Source of the DNA: Bacteroidales bacterium Bact_16
GTDB lineage: Bacteria; Bacteroidota; Bacteroidia; Bacteroidales; UBA932
Reading direction: 5' to 3'
DNA length: 10,952 nt
Assembly (NCBI GenBank): GCA_001602885.1
Contig: LUZH01000068.1
Coordinates: 1 to 10,952 of the forward strand
In this document: piece by piece, positions 1-6,741 of the stretch
Numbering within the stretch: position 1 is the first letter of the stretch
How the letters are laid out: the number at the start of each line of letters is the position of its first letter
Notes under the pieces: model-generated
What the model was told of the DNA's origin: nothing
The model's input: the letters and a program-made list of their open reading frames with translations, nothing else
The model's database searches: none
Translations under genes and position numbers: made by a program

Positions 1-1391
1 CCGTAGAAGTTCTCCGTGCCGGGATCGTTGAACACGCCGCCGTCGATGATGAGGTGATAGTAGTGGAAGCCTTCGTCCATCGGACCGGAGGTGGTACCCA
101 TCCAGGAACCGTCCTCGGCCTTGCGCAGCACGGTGCCGCCCTCGCCGCCGAGACCGAGGGTGACGATCACGGAAGTGGCCTTGGGGGCGTCCACCTTGAA
201 GCGGGCGTAGCCCTGGGAGTTGACCATCGGGTACTGCTGGCCGGGCTGGTTGAGCTCAGACGGCTTGAAGTCTTCGATGATCTCGGCATTGTCCATCTTC
301 GGGTCGAAGCCCTTGACGGCGAAGTAGGCCTGCTTGGGCTTGACGTTCTCGTCGAAGAGGAGGGGATAGTTGTTGGTGCCGAGCCAGGAATCCTTGTCGG
401 AGACGTTCCAGAAGGTCACGCAGTCGATCACGTCCTTGTGCTTGCGGAGCACCTTGAAGAGCTTGGTGTACTGGTCCTGCTGGAGGGTCTTCTCCCAGTC
501 GGCGACCTTGGCCTGGCCCATGTTGAAGCGCAGGCCGCCGCCCATGTCTTCGTTGACGCGGATGTCGAGCTCGGTCACGTGGATGTGGTCGACGATCGTG
601 GAGTAGAGGGAGATGGCGGCGTCGACGTCGGCCATGGACGGGCCGTAGACGTTGTAGTGGCCCTGCATGCCGATGCCGTCCACCGGCACGCCGGCTTCCT
701 TCATGCGCTTGACGAGGTTGTAGATGCGCTGGCTCTTGGCGGGCTCGGCGTCATTGTAGTCGTTGTAGAAGAGGAGGGCGTCCGGGTCGGCCTCGTGGGC
801 GAACTCGAAGGCCTTGTAGATGAACTCCTCGCCCGCGATCTTGTACATCGGGGAGTCGCGGAGCTCGCTGCGGCCCGGCCACACGGGGCTGTCGGCGACG
901 GCCTCATTGACCACGTCCCAGCAGTAGACGACGTCCTTGTAGCGGTTGACGATGGCCTGGATGTGGTGCTTCATGTTGGCGTAGAGCTCTTCCTTGGAAA
1001 GGAGGTTGCCCTTCTCGTCCTGATACATCCAGGAGCCGATCTGGCTGTGCCACATCAGGGTGTGGCCACGGAGTTTGATGCCGTTGGCGCGGCAGAAGTC
1101 GGCGATCTCGTCGGCGTCCTTCCAGTTGAACTCGCCCTTCTTGGGCTCGGTCGGCTGGGGCTTCATGGCGTTCTCGGCCGTGATGCTGTTGTACTCACGC
1201 AGGATGACTTTGACCTGGTCGGGGTCCTGGACATTCTTGTTGTTGACCGCAACGCCGATCTTGAAGTAGTCCTTGTAGGCGTCCTTCAGACCGTCGGTGG
1301 GTTCGGGAATCGGCCGCGGGCCCCATTGGGCGGCGGACGGGATGGCGCCCAGAATCAGGGCGCACATCGCTGCGACAAGCGTTTTTTTCAT
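1..1391 (-). CDS. Secreted GH10 endo-1,4-beta-xylanase with C-terminal Ig-like/CBM48-type module (partial, probably xylanase-esterase)
   Basis: The reading frame starts at the ATG at 1391-1389 and runs 463 codons off the window edge without a stop, so the C-terminus is missing. Residues 1-21 are a signal peptide (KK, hydrophobic core, SAA before Q22). Residues about 25-350 form a GH10 catalytic domain that hydrolyses xylan: ITAENAMKP, GHTLMWHSQ, WDVVNEA with acid/base Glu163, LFYNDYN, and HVTELDI with nucleophile Glu274, then the TFWNVSDKDSWL strand. From about residue 380 a beta-sandwich begins (YARFKVDAPKATSVIV, then WMGTTSGPMDEGFHYY), resembling the Ig-like/CBM48-type domain that precedes CE1 feruloyl esterase domains in Bacteroidota. 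A GH10-CE1 fusion like the Xyn10D-Fae1A type of Prevotella is therefore inferred; the esterase itself lies outside the window. The protein is likely periplasmic or surface-exposed. It diverges from the plus-strand operon and has its own promoter. GH10 assignment is near certain; the downstream esterase is not seen. Confidence 0.96.
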   Translation of the reverse strand, partial: MKKTLVAAMCALILGAIPSAAQWGPRPIPEPTDGLKDAYKDYFKIGVAVNNKNVQDPDQVKVILREYNSITAENAMKPQPTEPKKGEFNWKDADEIADFCRANGIKLRGHTLMWHSQIGSWMYQDEKGNLLSKEELYANMKHHIQAIVNRYKDVVYCWDVVNEAVADSPVWPGRSELRDSPMYKIAGEEFIYKAFEFAHEADPDALLFYNDYNDAEPAKSQRIYNLVKRMKEAGVPVDGIGMQGHYNVYGPSMADVDAAISLYSTIVDHIHVTELDIRVNEDMGGGLRFNMGQAKVADWEKTLQQDQYTKLFKVLRKHKDVIDCVTFWNVSDKDSWLGTNNYPLLFDENVKPKQAYFAVKGFDPKMDNAEIIEDFKPSELNQPGQQYPMVNSQGYARFKVDAPKATSVIVTLGLGGEGGTVLRKAEDGSWMGTTSGPMDEGFHYYHLIIDGGVFNDPGTENFY

Positions 1392-1427
1392 CGTTGGATT
1401 AAGATGGATTTAGTTTTATTGTTGGAC

Positions 1428-1458
1428 CGAAGATAGACATTTTCGCCCACTTTCCCAA
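1428..1458 (-). promoter_or_regulatory. Bacteroidota-type promoter for the xylanase gene
   Basis: On the minus strand TTG (1458-1456) is followed by 20 nt and then TATCTTCG (1435-1428), one base from the -7 consensus TAnnTTTG. It lies about 37 nt upstream of the xylanase ATG. The core resembles the TATCTTTG box of the tRNA-Asp gene in the same window. No operator or hybrid two-component site is recognisable. Confidence 0.5.
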
Positions 1459-1519
1459 CCCCGTCCCGCGCGCGGCCGCCCGATGAACGATTATTGATAT
1501 TAATTGAAATATGGATGAA

Positions 1520-1587
1520 ACCCCGGTGTCTGCGGAACGGCGTGGACGATCCGCTGCCTCCGAGTTTACCGCGGAGAACTCCGGGGT
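1520..1587. other. GC-rich nested inverted repeats, possible three-way-junction RNA fold or operator region
   Basis: An outer 7-bp inverted repeat, ACCCCGG (1520-1526) with CCGGGGT (1581-1587), encloses two further complementary pairs: GCGGA (1532-1536) with TCCGC (1550-1554), and CTCCG (1558-1562) with CGGAG (1572-1576). An alternative inner pairing is GAGTT (1562-1566) with AACTC (1577-1581), and AACTCC (1577-1582) also pairs with GGAGTT (1594-1599) over the promoter region. The element sits between divergent promoters, upstream of the -7 box at 1614. If transcribed it could fold as a junction; if not, the dyads could bind proteins. It matches no RNA family I recognise, and no clear promoter is seen just upstream of it. 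The rest of the 1392-1650 gap holds only the two promoters. Confidence 0.3.
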
Positions 1588-1590
1588 ATG

Positions 1591-1621
1591 TTAGGAGTTT
1601 TGATTTTTATTGCTATATTTG
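1591..1621 (+). promoter_or_regulatory. Promoter of the BlaI-type regulator operon
   Basis: TATATTTG at 1614-1621 is a perfect Bacteroidota -7 box. TTAG at 1591-1594, 19 nt upstream, is an imperfect -33 box. The inferred transcript start is near 1628, leaving a leader of about 20 nt before the ATG at 1651. TTGC(7 nt)GCAA at 1610-1624 is a short dyad spanning the -7 box and could be the repressor's operator; that is a guess, since the classical BlaI operator TACA/TGTA motif is not visible. Confidence 0.55.
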
Positions 1622-1650
1622 CAACAGAGAATCCATTTTTCCGAAAAGAA

Positions 1651-2016
1651 ATGAATCCGAAACTGACTGCAAAAGAAGAGACCCTGATGAAGATCTTCTG
1701 GGCCCACGGGCCGCTCTTCATCCGCGACCTGATCGCGTATCTGCCCGATCCGAAGCCTCACTACAATTCGGTGGCCACCCTCGTGAAGTTCATGGAAGAC
1801 AAAGGCTTCCTGGAGCGGGAGCCGATGGCGAACTCCTTCCGCTACAAGGTCCTGATCAGCGAGCAGCAGTACCAGCAGGACGCCGTCTCGGAGGTGGTCG
1901 CCCGCTATTATGGGAACTCCTACTTCCAGATGATCTCCCAGTTCGCGAAGGAAGACAAGATCGACGTCCAGCAGCTGAAGGACCTGATCAGCTTGATCGA
2001 GAAGAATAAGAAATGA
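1651..2016 (+). CDS. BlaI/MecI/CopY-family winged-helix transcriptional repressor
   Basis: This 121-residue protein has the length and order of the penicillinase-repressor family: an N-terminal winged helix (LTAKEETLMKIFWAHG, then IRDLIAYL and the recognition-helix stretch YNSVATLVKFMEDKGFLERE at about residues 38-57), and a C-terminal helical dimerisation part (from about residue 75) ending in a Lys-rich tail. Family members bind DNA as dimers, repress their own operon and are inactivated by proteolysis set off by a partner M56 sensor. The next gene is exactly such a sensor and overlaps it by ATGA, a strong pairing signal. I chose the ATG at 1651 rather than the in-frame ATG at 1588, because the longer form adds 21 non-family residues and would start upstream of the -7 box at 1614. 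The target cannot be a beta-lactamase in this window; autoregulation of the six-gene operon is the likely role (inference). Confidence 0.93.
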   Translation: MNPKLTAKEETLMKIFWAHGPLFIRDLIAYLPDPKPHYNSVATLVKFMEDKGFLEREPMANSFRYKVLISEQQYQQDAVSEVVARYYGNSYFQMISQFAKEDKIDVQQLKDLISLIEKNKK

Positions 2017-3287
2017 GCGCTTTCCTGCTATATATAGTCCGGGGCGGTTTCTATCTGGGACTGTTCTACGCCTTTTTCCTGCTGGTCATGCGCCGGACCA
2101 AGTTCTACCGGCTGAATCGCATCCTCCTGCTGGTCGGATCCTATCTGTGCCTGCTGCTGCCTGCGTTCCGGCTGCGGACCGTCCAGACGGCGGCCGTCAG
2201 CGTCCAGGACCTGGCGGTGATCGCGACCGGCGCGGAGCCGGCGGAGCTGGCGGAGTCGGCTGCAGCGTCTGCGTTCCCCTGGAATGCGGTCCTGCTGGCC
2301 CTGTATGCCGCGGGCGCACTGGTCACGCTGGTCCTCTATCTGGCATCGGTCCTGAAGATGGTCCGCCTGATCCGGGTGGGCCGGGCGGAAGAGCTGTATG
2401 AATGCCGGCTCGTGCTGCTGGAAGCGGATGTCCCGTCGTTCAGCTGGGGAAGGGAAGTGGTGATGAGCCGCAAGGACTTCGAGGAGAACCCTGTCATCTT
2501 CACGCACGAGTTGATGCACGTCCGTTGCCGGCATACGCTGGATCTCGTGTTCCTCCTGCCGGTCCAGCTCCTGTTCTGGTGGAATCCGCTGGTCTGGATC
2601 ACCCGGGAGGAGCTCCGGCTCCTGCACGAATACGAAGCTGACGAAGGCGTGATCCGAAGCGGAATCGACGCCGCCGGCTACCAGCTGCTGCTGGTGCGCA
2701 AGGCCGTCGGCGAGCAGCGTTTCGTCCTGGCCAGTGAATTCCAGCACCTGCAGGTCAAGAACCGGGTGGAGATGATGCTCAAACCGGCATCCTCCCGCTG
2801 GTGGCGCTGGTCGTATCTGATTATTGTTCCCGTACTGGGCGTATTCATGTTCATATGCAATCCGGCAAGAGCAACCGTCTTGCCGTCGGCGGCCGTGCCG
2901 GAAGACCCGGCGGCGACGGCCGGGGGCCGGGATCAGGCCGGACAGGAGCGTGAACCCGAACCGTCCCGTCCCGCCTACACGATCCGGGGTTTCAGCCGGA
3001 TGCCCAGCTTTAACGGCGGCGAATCCGATGCCTTCTCCCAGTGGGTAGAAGAACAGCTCCGGGATGTCCGGCAGGGCGTCCAAGGTAGCGTGAGGGGTAA
3101 GGTGTTCGTCCAATTCGCCGTGGGCGGCGACGGTGCGGTCCGGGATGTCCAGCTGATGAGCGGGCTTCGCCCGGACCTGGACGAGGCTGTCGTCCGGGTG
3201 GTTTCCTCGGCACCGCGTTGGGAGCCGGGCTATGGGCCCGACGGCAAACCGACATCCGTGACTTTCTCTATTCCCGTGTCATTCTAA
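2013..3287 (+). CDS. BlaR1/MecR1-like M56 membrane sensor metallopeptidase with C-terminal TonB-like domain
   Basis: The 424-residue protein has hydrophobic segments at about 4-26, 36-52, 92-117 and 266-283. Between the third and fourth lies an M56 zinc-protease core: HELMH at 165-169 (His165, Glu166, His169), FWWNPLVW at 188-195, and EYEAD at 206-210 supplying the probable third ligand Glu206. After the last membrane segment a Pro/Glu-rich linker (about 290-325) leads to a domain at about 330-424 with the TonB C-terminal pattern (VFVQFAVGGDGAVRDVQLMS, DEAVVRVV, PVSF), presumably periplasmic. BlaR1-type proteins sense an external signal and trigger cleavage of the paired repressor. Here the sensor end is TonB-like rather than a penicillin-binding domain, so beta-lactam sensing is unlikely; the real ligand is unknown. 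The start overlaps the stop of the repressor gene (ATGA), implying coupled translation. Confidence 0.92.
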   Translation: MSAFLLYIVRGGFYLGLFYAFFLLVMRRTKFYRLNRILLLVGSYLCLLLPAFRLRTVQTAAVSVQDLAVIATGAEPAELAESAAASAFPWNAVLLALYAAGALVTLVLYLASVLKMVRLIRVGRAEELYECRLVLLEADVPSFSWGREVVMSRKDFEENPVIFTHELMHVRCRHTLDLVFLLPVQLLFWWNPLVWITREELRLLHEYEADEGVIRSGIDAAGYQLLLVRKAVGEQRFVLASEFQHLQVKNRVEMMLKPASSRWWRWSYLIIVPVLGVFMFICNPARATVLPSAAVPEDPAATAGGRDQAGQEREPEPSRPAYTIRGFSRMPSFNGGESDAFSQWVEEQLRDVRQGVQGSVRGKVFVQFAVGGDGAVRDVQLMSGLRPDLDEAVVRVVSSAPRWEPGYGPDGKPTSVTFSIPVSF

Positions 3288-3297
3288 ACAATAACAT

Positions 3298-4449
3298 ATG
3301 AAAACAAAGTGGTTAATTTTGATGGGACTCCTCGTAGCGGGGATGCTCGCCTGTTCTTCAGACAATGTGAGATATGCCGTGACGGGAAGCCATGCGCCTG
3401 AGGACGGCGCGAGCGTTTACCTTATCGACCAGACGACGCGGAGAGCGATTGACAGCACCGTCGTCACGCGCGGCGCCTTCGAACTGAAGGGGATGGCGGA
3501 AAAGGACGCCTTCCTGGCCATCGCCGTCGGCGGTTCCGACAGGCAGTTCCTGCTTTTCAACGACGGGAAGCCCGTGCAGGTGGACGTCGCGGCAGGAATG
3601 CTGACCGGCTCCGCCCTCAACAACCGGCTGTCGGCCTGCGTCATCCGGGATCATGCTGCCTATGCTGAGTATGAGCAGATTATCAGAAGGCTGGATGAAG
3701 TGGCGTCGCTCCCGGAAGAGGAAGCTGCCGCGCAGGCGGAGGAAGTCATGATGCAGTACCGGTCCGCAATCAAGCGGTACGCTGATTTCTACATCGGGAT
3801 GGTCGAAGAGAATCAGGGATCCCTGATCCCGGTGGCCTTCTCCGAGAAGCTTCCGGGCCTTGTCTCCGCGGCGAACGGATGGGACAAGGCGGCGGGAGAG
3901 GCCAAGCTCGAAGAGATCCTCGCCGCCACCCCGGCGGCCGTCGCCCACCCCTTCGTGGTGGAGCTGAAGCGCCGGATGGCCGCCGCAGACGAACAGCGAC
4001 GGCAGAACGCGCAGCGGCAGATGGCTTTGGTCGGTGAGCCGTTCCGGGATCTCGTGGAACCCGATCCGGCCGGCAAGAACCACATGCTGAGCGAATATGT
4101 AGGACAGGGTAAATGGGTCCTGATCGATTTCTGGGCTTCCTGGTGCGGACCCTGCAAGGCGGAAATGCCCAATGTTTCTGCTGCGTATAAGCAATTCCGC
4201 GACAAGGGGCTCGAAATTGTCGGGCTTTCCTTTGACGAGGACAGGGACGCCTGGTTGAAGGCGATCGACGACTGGGACATGCCCTGGATCCAGCTGTCCG
4301 ACCTGAAGCGCTGGGAGACCGTAGCCGCCGGCGTCTATTCGGTGACGGGCATCCCGGACAATCTGCTGGTCGATCCGCAGGGCACCGTCGTGGCCCGCGG
4401 CCTCTATGGACAGGACCTTGTGGACAAGCTTTCCGACATTTTCAAGTAA
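3298..4449 (+). CDS. Thioredoxin-fold lipoprotein (DUF4369-like N-terminal domain plus TlpA/ResA/AhpC-type domain)
   Basis: The 383-residue protein begins with a lipoprotein signal (KTKWLILMGLLVAGMLAC), with Cys19 as the probable lipidated residue. Residues about 25-110 have the beta-rich DUF4369 pattern (GASVYLIDQTTRRAIDSTVV, then GAFELKGMAEKDAF) seen ahead of thioredoxin domains in Bacteroidota. A helical linker (about 115-240) leads to a thioredoxin fold: VLIDFWASWCGPCKAEMP with the redox pair Cys283/Cys286, and the cis-Pro loop TGIPDNLLVD with Pro353. Such proteins are membrane-anchored, periplasm-facing thiol oxidoreductases. Both catalytic cysteines are intact. It follows the M56 gene by 10 nt and precedes the next gene by 1 nt, so it is co-transcribed. 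Two downstream gene products contain conserved cysteines and are possible clients (inference). The exact substrate cannot be read from the sequence. Confidence 0.93.
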   Translation: MKTKWLILMGLLVAGMLACSSDNVRYAVTGSHAPEDGASVYLIDQTTRRAIDSTVVTRGAFELKGMAEKDAFLAIAVGGSDRQFLLFNDGKPVQVDVAAGMLTGSALNNRLSACVIRDHAAYAEYEQIIRRLDEVASLPEEEAAAQAEEVMMQYRSAIKRYADFYIGMVEENQGSLIPVAFSEKLPGLVSAANGWDKAAGEAKLEEILAATPAAVAHPFVVELKRRMAAADEQRRQNAQRQMALVGEPFRDLVEPDPAGKNHMLSEYVGQGKWVLIDFWASWCGPCKAEMPNVSAAYKQFRDKGLEIVGLSFDEDRDAWLKAIDDWDMPWIQLSDLKRWETVAAGVYSVTGIPDNLLVDPQGTVVARGLYGQDLVDKLSDIFK

Positions 4450-4450
4450 A

Positions 4451-5737
4451 ATGAATACCAGAGGATTCTTTCTGGCCCTCCTGACAGCTTTCACCTTGCT
4501 GCCTGCGGAGGCGCAGGACTTCGTATACCTGTTGCCGTCCAAGGAGATTGCGGAGACGGGCGAGGACCTGTTCTTCAAGGCCTATCTGATGGACCGGCAG
4601 ACCCTGGCGCTGTCGGGGCGCAGCCGGACGCTGTATCTTGAAATCCGGAGCGAGCGGGACAGTCTCGTCTGGAGCGAGATGTATCCGCTGGTCGACGGAC
4701 GCGGCGACGGTCATATCTACATCGGCGAGAACTGGCCGCAGGGCGAATATTTCCTGGAGGGTTATGCCCGTTCTTCTTTCACTTCCGATTCCACGGAGGT
4801 GCTCCGCCCGCGGCGGATCCGCGTCGTGGACCGCGTGGCGCAGATGGAATCGATAGCGGAGAACGCCGTCAAGGCGGATTCCCTCGAGCGGGTCACGTCC
4901 AGACATCGTTTTGACCTGTTCCCGGAGGGGGGTGACCTGGTCGCCGGCATCCCTTCGGTCGTCGCCTTCAAGGCGACTTATGGCAATGGTTTTCCGGAGG
5001 AGGTTTCCGGCTGGGTGCTGGAAGACGGGGTGGAAATCGCGCGTTTCGAGAGCGTGCATGACGGAATGGGACGGTTCGAAGTGACGCCGCAGCGAGGGAA
5101 GACGTATGCGGTGGAACTGTCGGACGGGCGGCGCTGCCCTTTCCCTGAGATCCGCGGCGACGCGATGACGCTTCGCGTGTTGCGGAACAATACCGTCGGG
5201 ATTGACATCCGGGTCAGCGCGTCGGACAGTTCCGCGCGCGCCTTCTCCATCGTTGCCAAGCTGAACGGCGTTCCTTGCGGCGGCGCGCAGGGGACGGTGA
5301 CGGGGCGGTCACTGGTCCGCCTGCCCAACGATATCTTTCCCGCGCCGGGCGTCGTGGAACTGACCCTGATGGACGGCGACGGGCGTCCGGTCGCGGAACG
5401 GCTCGTGTTCGTCAACCCGGAGCGCCGCCTGACCGTCACGGCCATGCCGGACAAGGAACGCTATGCCCTGCGCGACACGGGCAAGGTCCGCGTGCAGGTC
5501 ACGGATGCGGCCGGAAACCCGGTCCGGGCGGAACTGGCCGTGAGCATCTTCGACAAGGCCTACCTCTATCTGCCCGGCCACGAGAGCATTCTGTCGCATG
5601 CGTTTCTCTCCGAGCAGATCCGGGGGGATGTCTTCAATCCGACCTATTATTTTGACGAGAAGAATACTGACCGGCTCCTGGCGCTGGACCTGCTCCTGAT
5701 GACGCAGGGATGGCGCCGGTATGTCTGGAAAGACTGA
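4451..5737 (+). CDS. Secreted MG2-like (macroglobulin-type) protein, N-terminal half architecture
   Basis: The start is the ATG at 4451, one base after the previous stop; it gives a clear signal peptide (MNTRGFFLALLTAFTLLPAEA, cleavage near Gln22) and 428 residues. Beta-sandwich units follow: an MG2-like domain at about 23-127 (YLLPSKEIAETGEDLFFKAY, then WPQGEYFLEGYA), an MG3-like domain at about 150-255 (FDLFPEGGDLVAGIPSVVAF), another at about 265-325, and one from 326 (VTAMPDKERYALRDTGKVRV, AELAVSIFDKAY). It ends in LLLMTQGWRRYVWKD. In the long Bacteroidota relatives I know, a TQGWRR-type motif is mid-protein and is followed by a carboxypeptidase-regulatory/plug-like half. Here a stop comes four residues after WRRYV, and the next two genes resemble that missing half. 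It contains Cys229 and Cys276. There is no thioester or protease motif, so a structural or receptor-like envelope role is likely; the function is unknown. Confidence 0.82.
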   Translation: MNTRGFFLALLTAFTLLPAEAQDFVYLLPSKEIAETGEDLFFKAYLMDRQTLALSGRSRTLYLEIRSERDSLVWSEMYPLVDGRGDGHIYIGENWPQGEYFLEGYARSSFTSDSTEVLRPRRIRVVDRVAQMESIAENAVKADSLERVTSRHRFDLFPEGGDLVAGIPSVVAFKATYGNGFPEEVSGWVLEDGVEIARFESVHDGMGRFEVTPQRGKTYAVELSDGRRCPFPEIRGDAMTLRVLRNNTVGIDIRVSASDSSARAFSIVAKLNGVPCGGAQGTVTGRSLVRLPNDIFPAPGVVELTLMDGDGRPVAERLVFVNPERRLTVTAMPDKERYALRDTGKVRVQVTDAAGNPVRAELAVSIFDKAYLYLPGHESILSHAFLSEQIRGDVFNPTYYFDEKNTDRLLALDLLLMTQGWRRYVWKD

Positions 5738-5741
5738 AACT

Positions 5742-6740
5742 ATGAGAAGCCTGAGAACTTTTTGGATCGTTTTGACGATCCTCTCCGCCGTGCCGGCGCT
5801 GGGGCAGCGCCGGTACGTACTGGCGGACGGGATCACCGGGCATGACCGCGCCGAGCGGCTGCTGTTCATCCAGGCCTTCTCGGCGCAGAGCGATTCCCTC
5901 ACCGTGATGACGGATACGCTCGGGCACTTCGAGATCGATCCTGCCATTATGGACCGGATGCATGGCGATGTCTATCTGAGGCCGATGAGCGCCCGGCCCA
6001 GGGTCCGGCTCACGCTTGTCAATCCGTTCGATACCATCGATGCCTACCGGCAGGGCCGGGAGCGGTACCTGGCGCAGGACCATGTGTTCGAGAAAGAAGT
6101 GGAAGAAGAGCCCTTCTACTATTCCCCGGACGTTACCGTCCTGAAGGAGGCTACCGTCCGCGCACGCCGGCATGCGGTGGCGCGGGACAAGGTGACGGGC
6201 TATCTGGACAGCCTGGCTCTCATGTCCGACGGGGCGTGGGCCTGTTATCATGGTCCGCACCTGAAAAAGAACCTGAACGATTTCCGCGGCTATTCCCATC
6301 ATCCCGAAGGCTGCCCGTGCCAGGAGTATGACGGGCCCCGCCTGGCGCCGAAGCGGGGGGAGGTGTACGACCTGGTCCGCTATGAGCCTGCCGGCCCTAA
6401 CGGCGAATGGATTGTTACAGGTTATCAATATGACTTTATATATGACGGACCGGACTATACCGAGGAGGATCTGCTGAAAATGAACGGGATGTGGAAGACG
6501 AAGGGGTATTTCCCGGAACGGGAATTCTACCAGCCGGACGAGCTGGAGCGCCTGTCCTCGACGCCGGACTTCCGGAACCTGCTGCAATGGCAGCCTGCGG
6601 TGCTGACGGATGAGAACGGTATCGCGGAGATTCCCTTCACGGCCTCGGACGTCAACACCGAGTTCGTCGGCCTTGTCGAGGCCGTCGACGGCACAGGGCT
6701 GCTGGGTACGCAATCATTCGTTTTCAGAGTAATGAAATAG
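5742..6740 (+). CDS. Secreted protein resembling the C-terminal half of MG2/plug-type Bacteroidota proteins, copy A
   Basis: The ATG at 5742, four nt after the previous stop, gives 332 residues starting with a signal peptide (about 1-21, core FWIVLTILSAVPALG); the in-frame ATG at 5721 would lie inside the preceding gene and bury the signal peptide. Residues about 25-95 look like a carboxypeptidase-regulatory-type beta-sandwich (LLFIQAFSAQSDSLTVMTDT, then LGHFEIDP). Residues about 127-155 carry a plug-like segment (VTVLKEATVRARRHAVARDK). A Cys/His cluster follows (Cys168, His170, His186, His187, Cys191), and the C-terminus (about 262-332) is the terminal domain usual in long MG2-type proteins (PDFRNLLQWQPAVLTDENG, AEIPFTASD, FVFRV). 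It is paralogous to the next gene, about 80% identical in the mature part by hand alignment. Its reading frame differs from that of the N-half gene, so a single frameshift does not explain the split. Exact function is unknown. Confidence 0.82.
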   Translation: MRSLRTFWIVLTILSAVPALGQRRYVLADGITGHDRAERLLFIQAFSAQSDSLTVMTDTLGHFEIDPAIMDRMHGDVYLRPMSARPRVRLTLVNPFDTIDAYRQGRERYLAQDHVFEKEVEEEPFYYSPDVTVLKEATVRARRHAVARDKVTGYLDSLALMSDGAWACYHGPHLKKNLNDFRGYSHHPEGCPCQEYDGPRLAPKRGEVYDLVRYEPAGPNGEWIVTGYQYDFIYDGPDYTEEDLLKMNGMWKTKGYFPEREFYQPDELERLSSTPDFRNLLQWQPAVLTDENGIAEIPFTASDVNTEFVGLVEAVDGTGLLGTQSFVFRVMK

Positions 6741-6741
6741 T

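Noticed and set aside
54..1436. Long open frame on the plus strand across the xylanase gene
   Set aside because: The minus strand encodes an unambiguous GH10 protein; the plus frame is a low-complexity Val/Leu/Gly/Asp-rich shadow.
1520..1590. tRNA-like outline: 7-bp outer stem enclosing hairpins over about 68 nt
   Set aside because: There is no TTC-type T-loop, no proper anticodon loop of seven bases and no D-arm consensus; the stems have the wrong spacing for a cloverleaf.
1588..1650. Upstream in-frame ATG for the BlaI-type regulator
   Set aside because: The extra 21 residues are not family-like, and the codon lies upstream of the perfect -7 box at 1614-1621, so it would not be on that transcript.
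5735..5741. Possible frameshift or sequencing error joining the N-half gene to copy A
   Set aside because: Copy A begins with a complete signal peptide of its own, which would be nonsense inside a fused protein, and copy B has the same layout.
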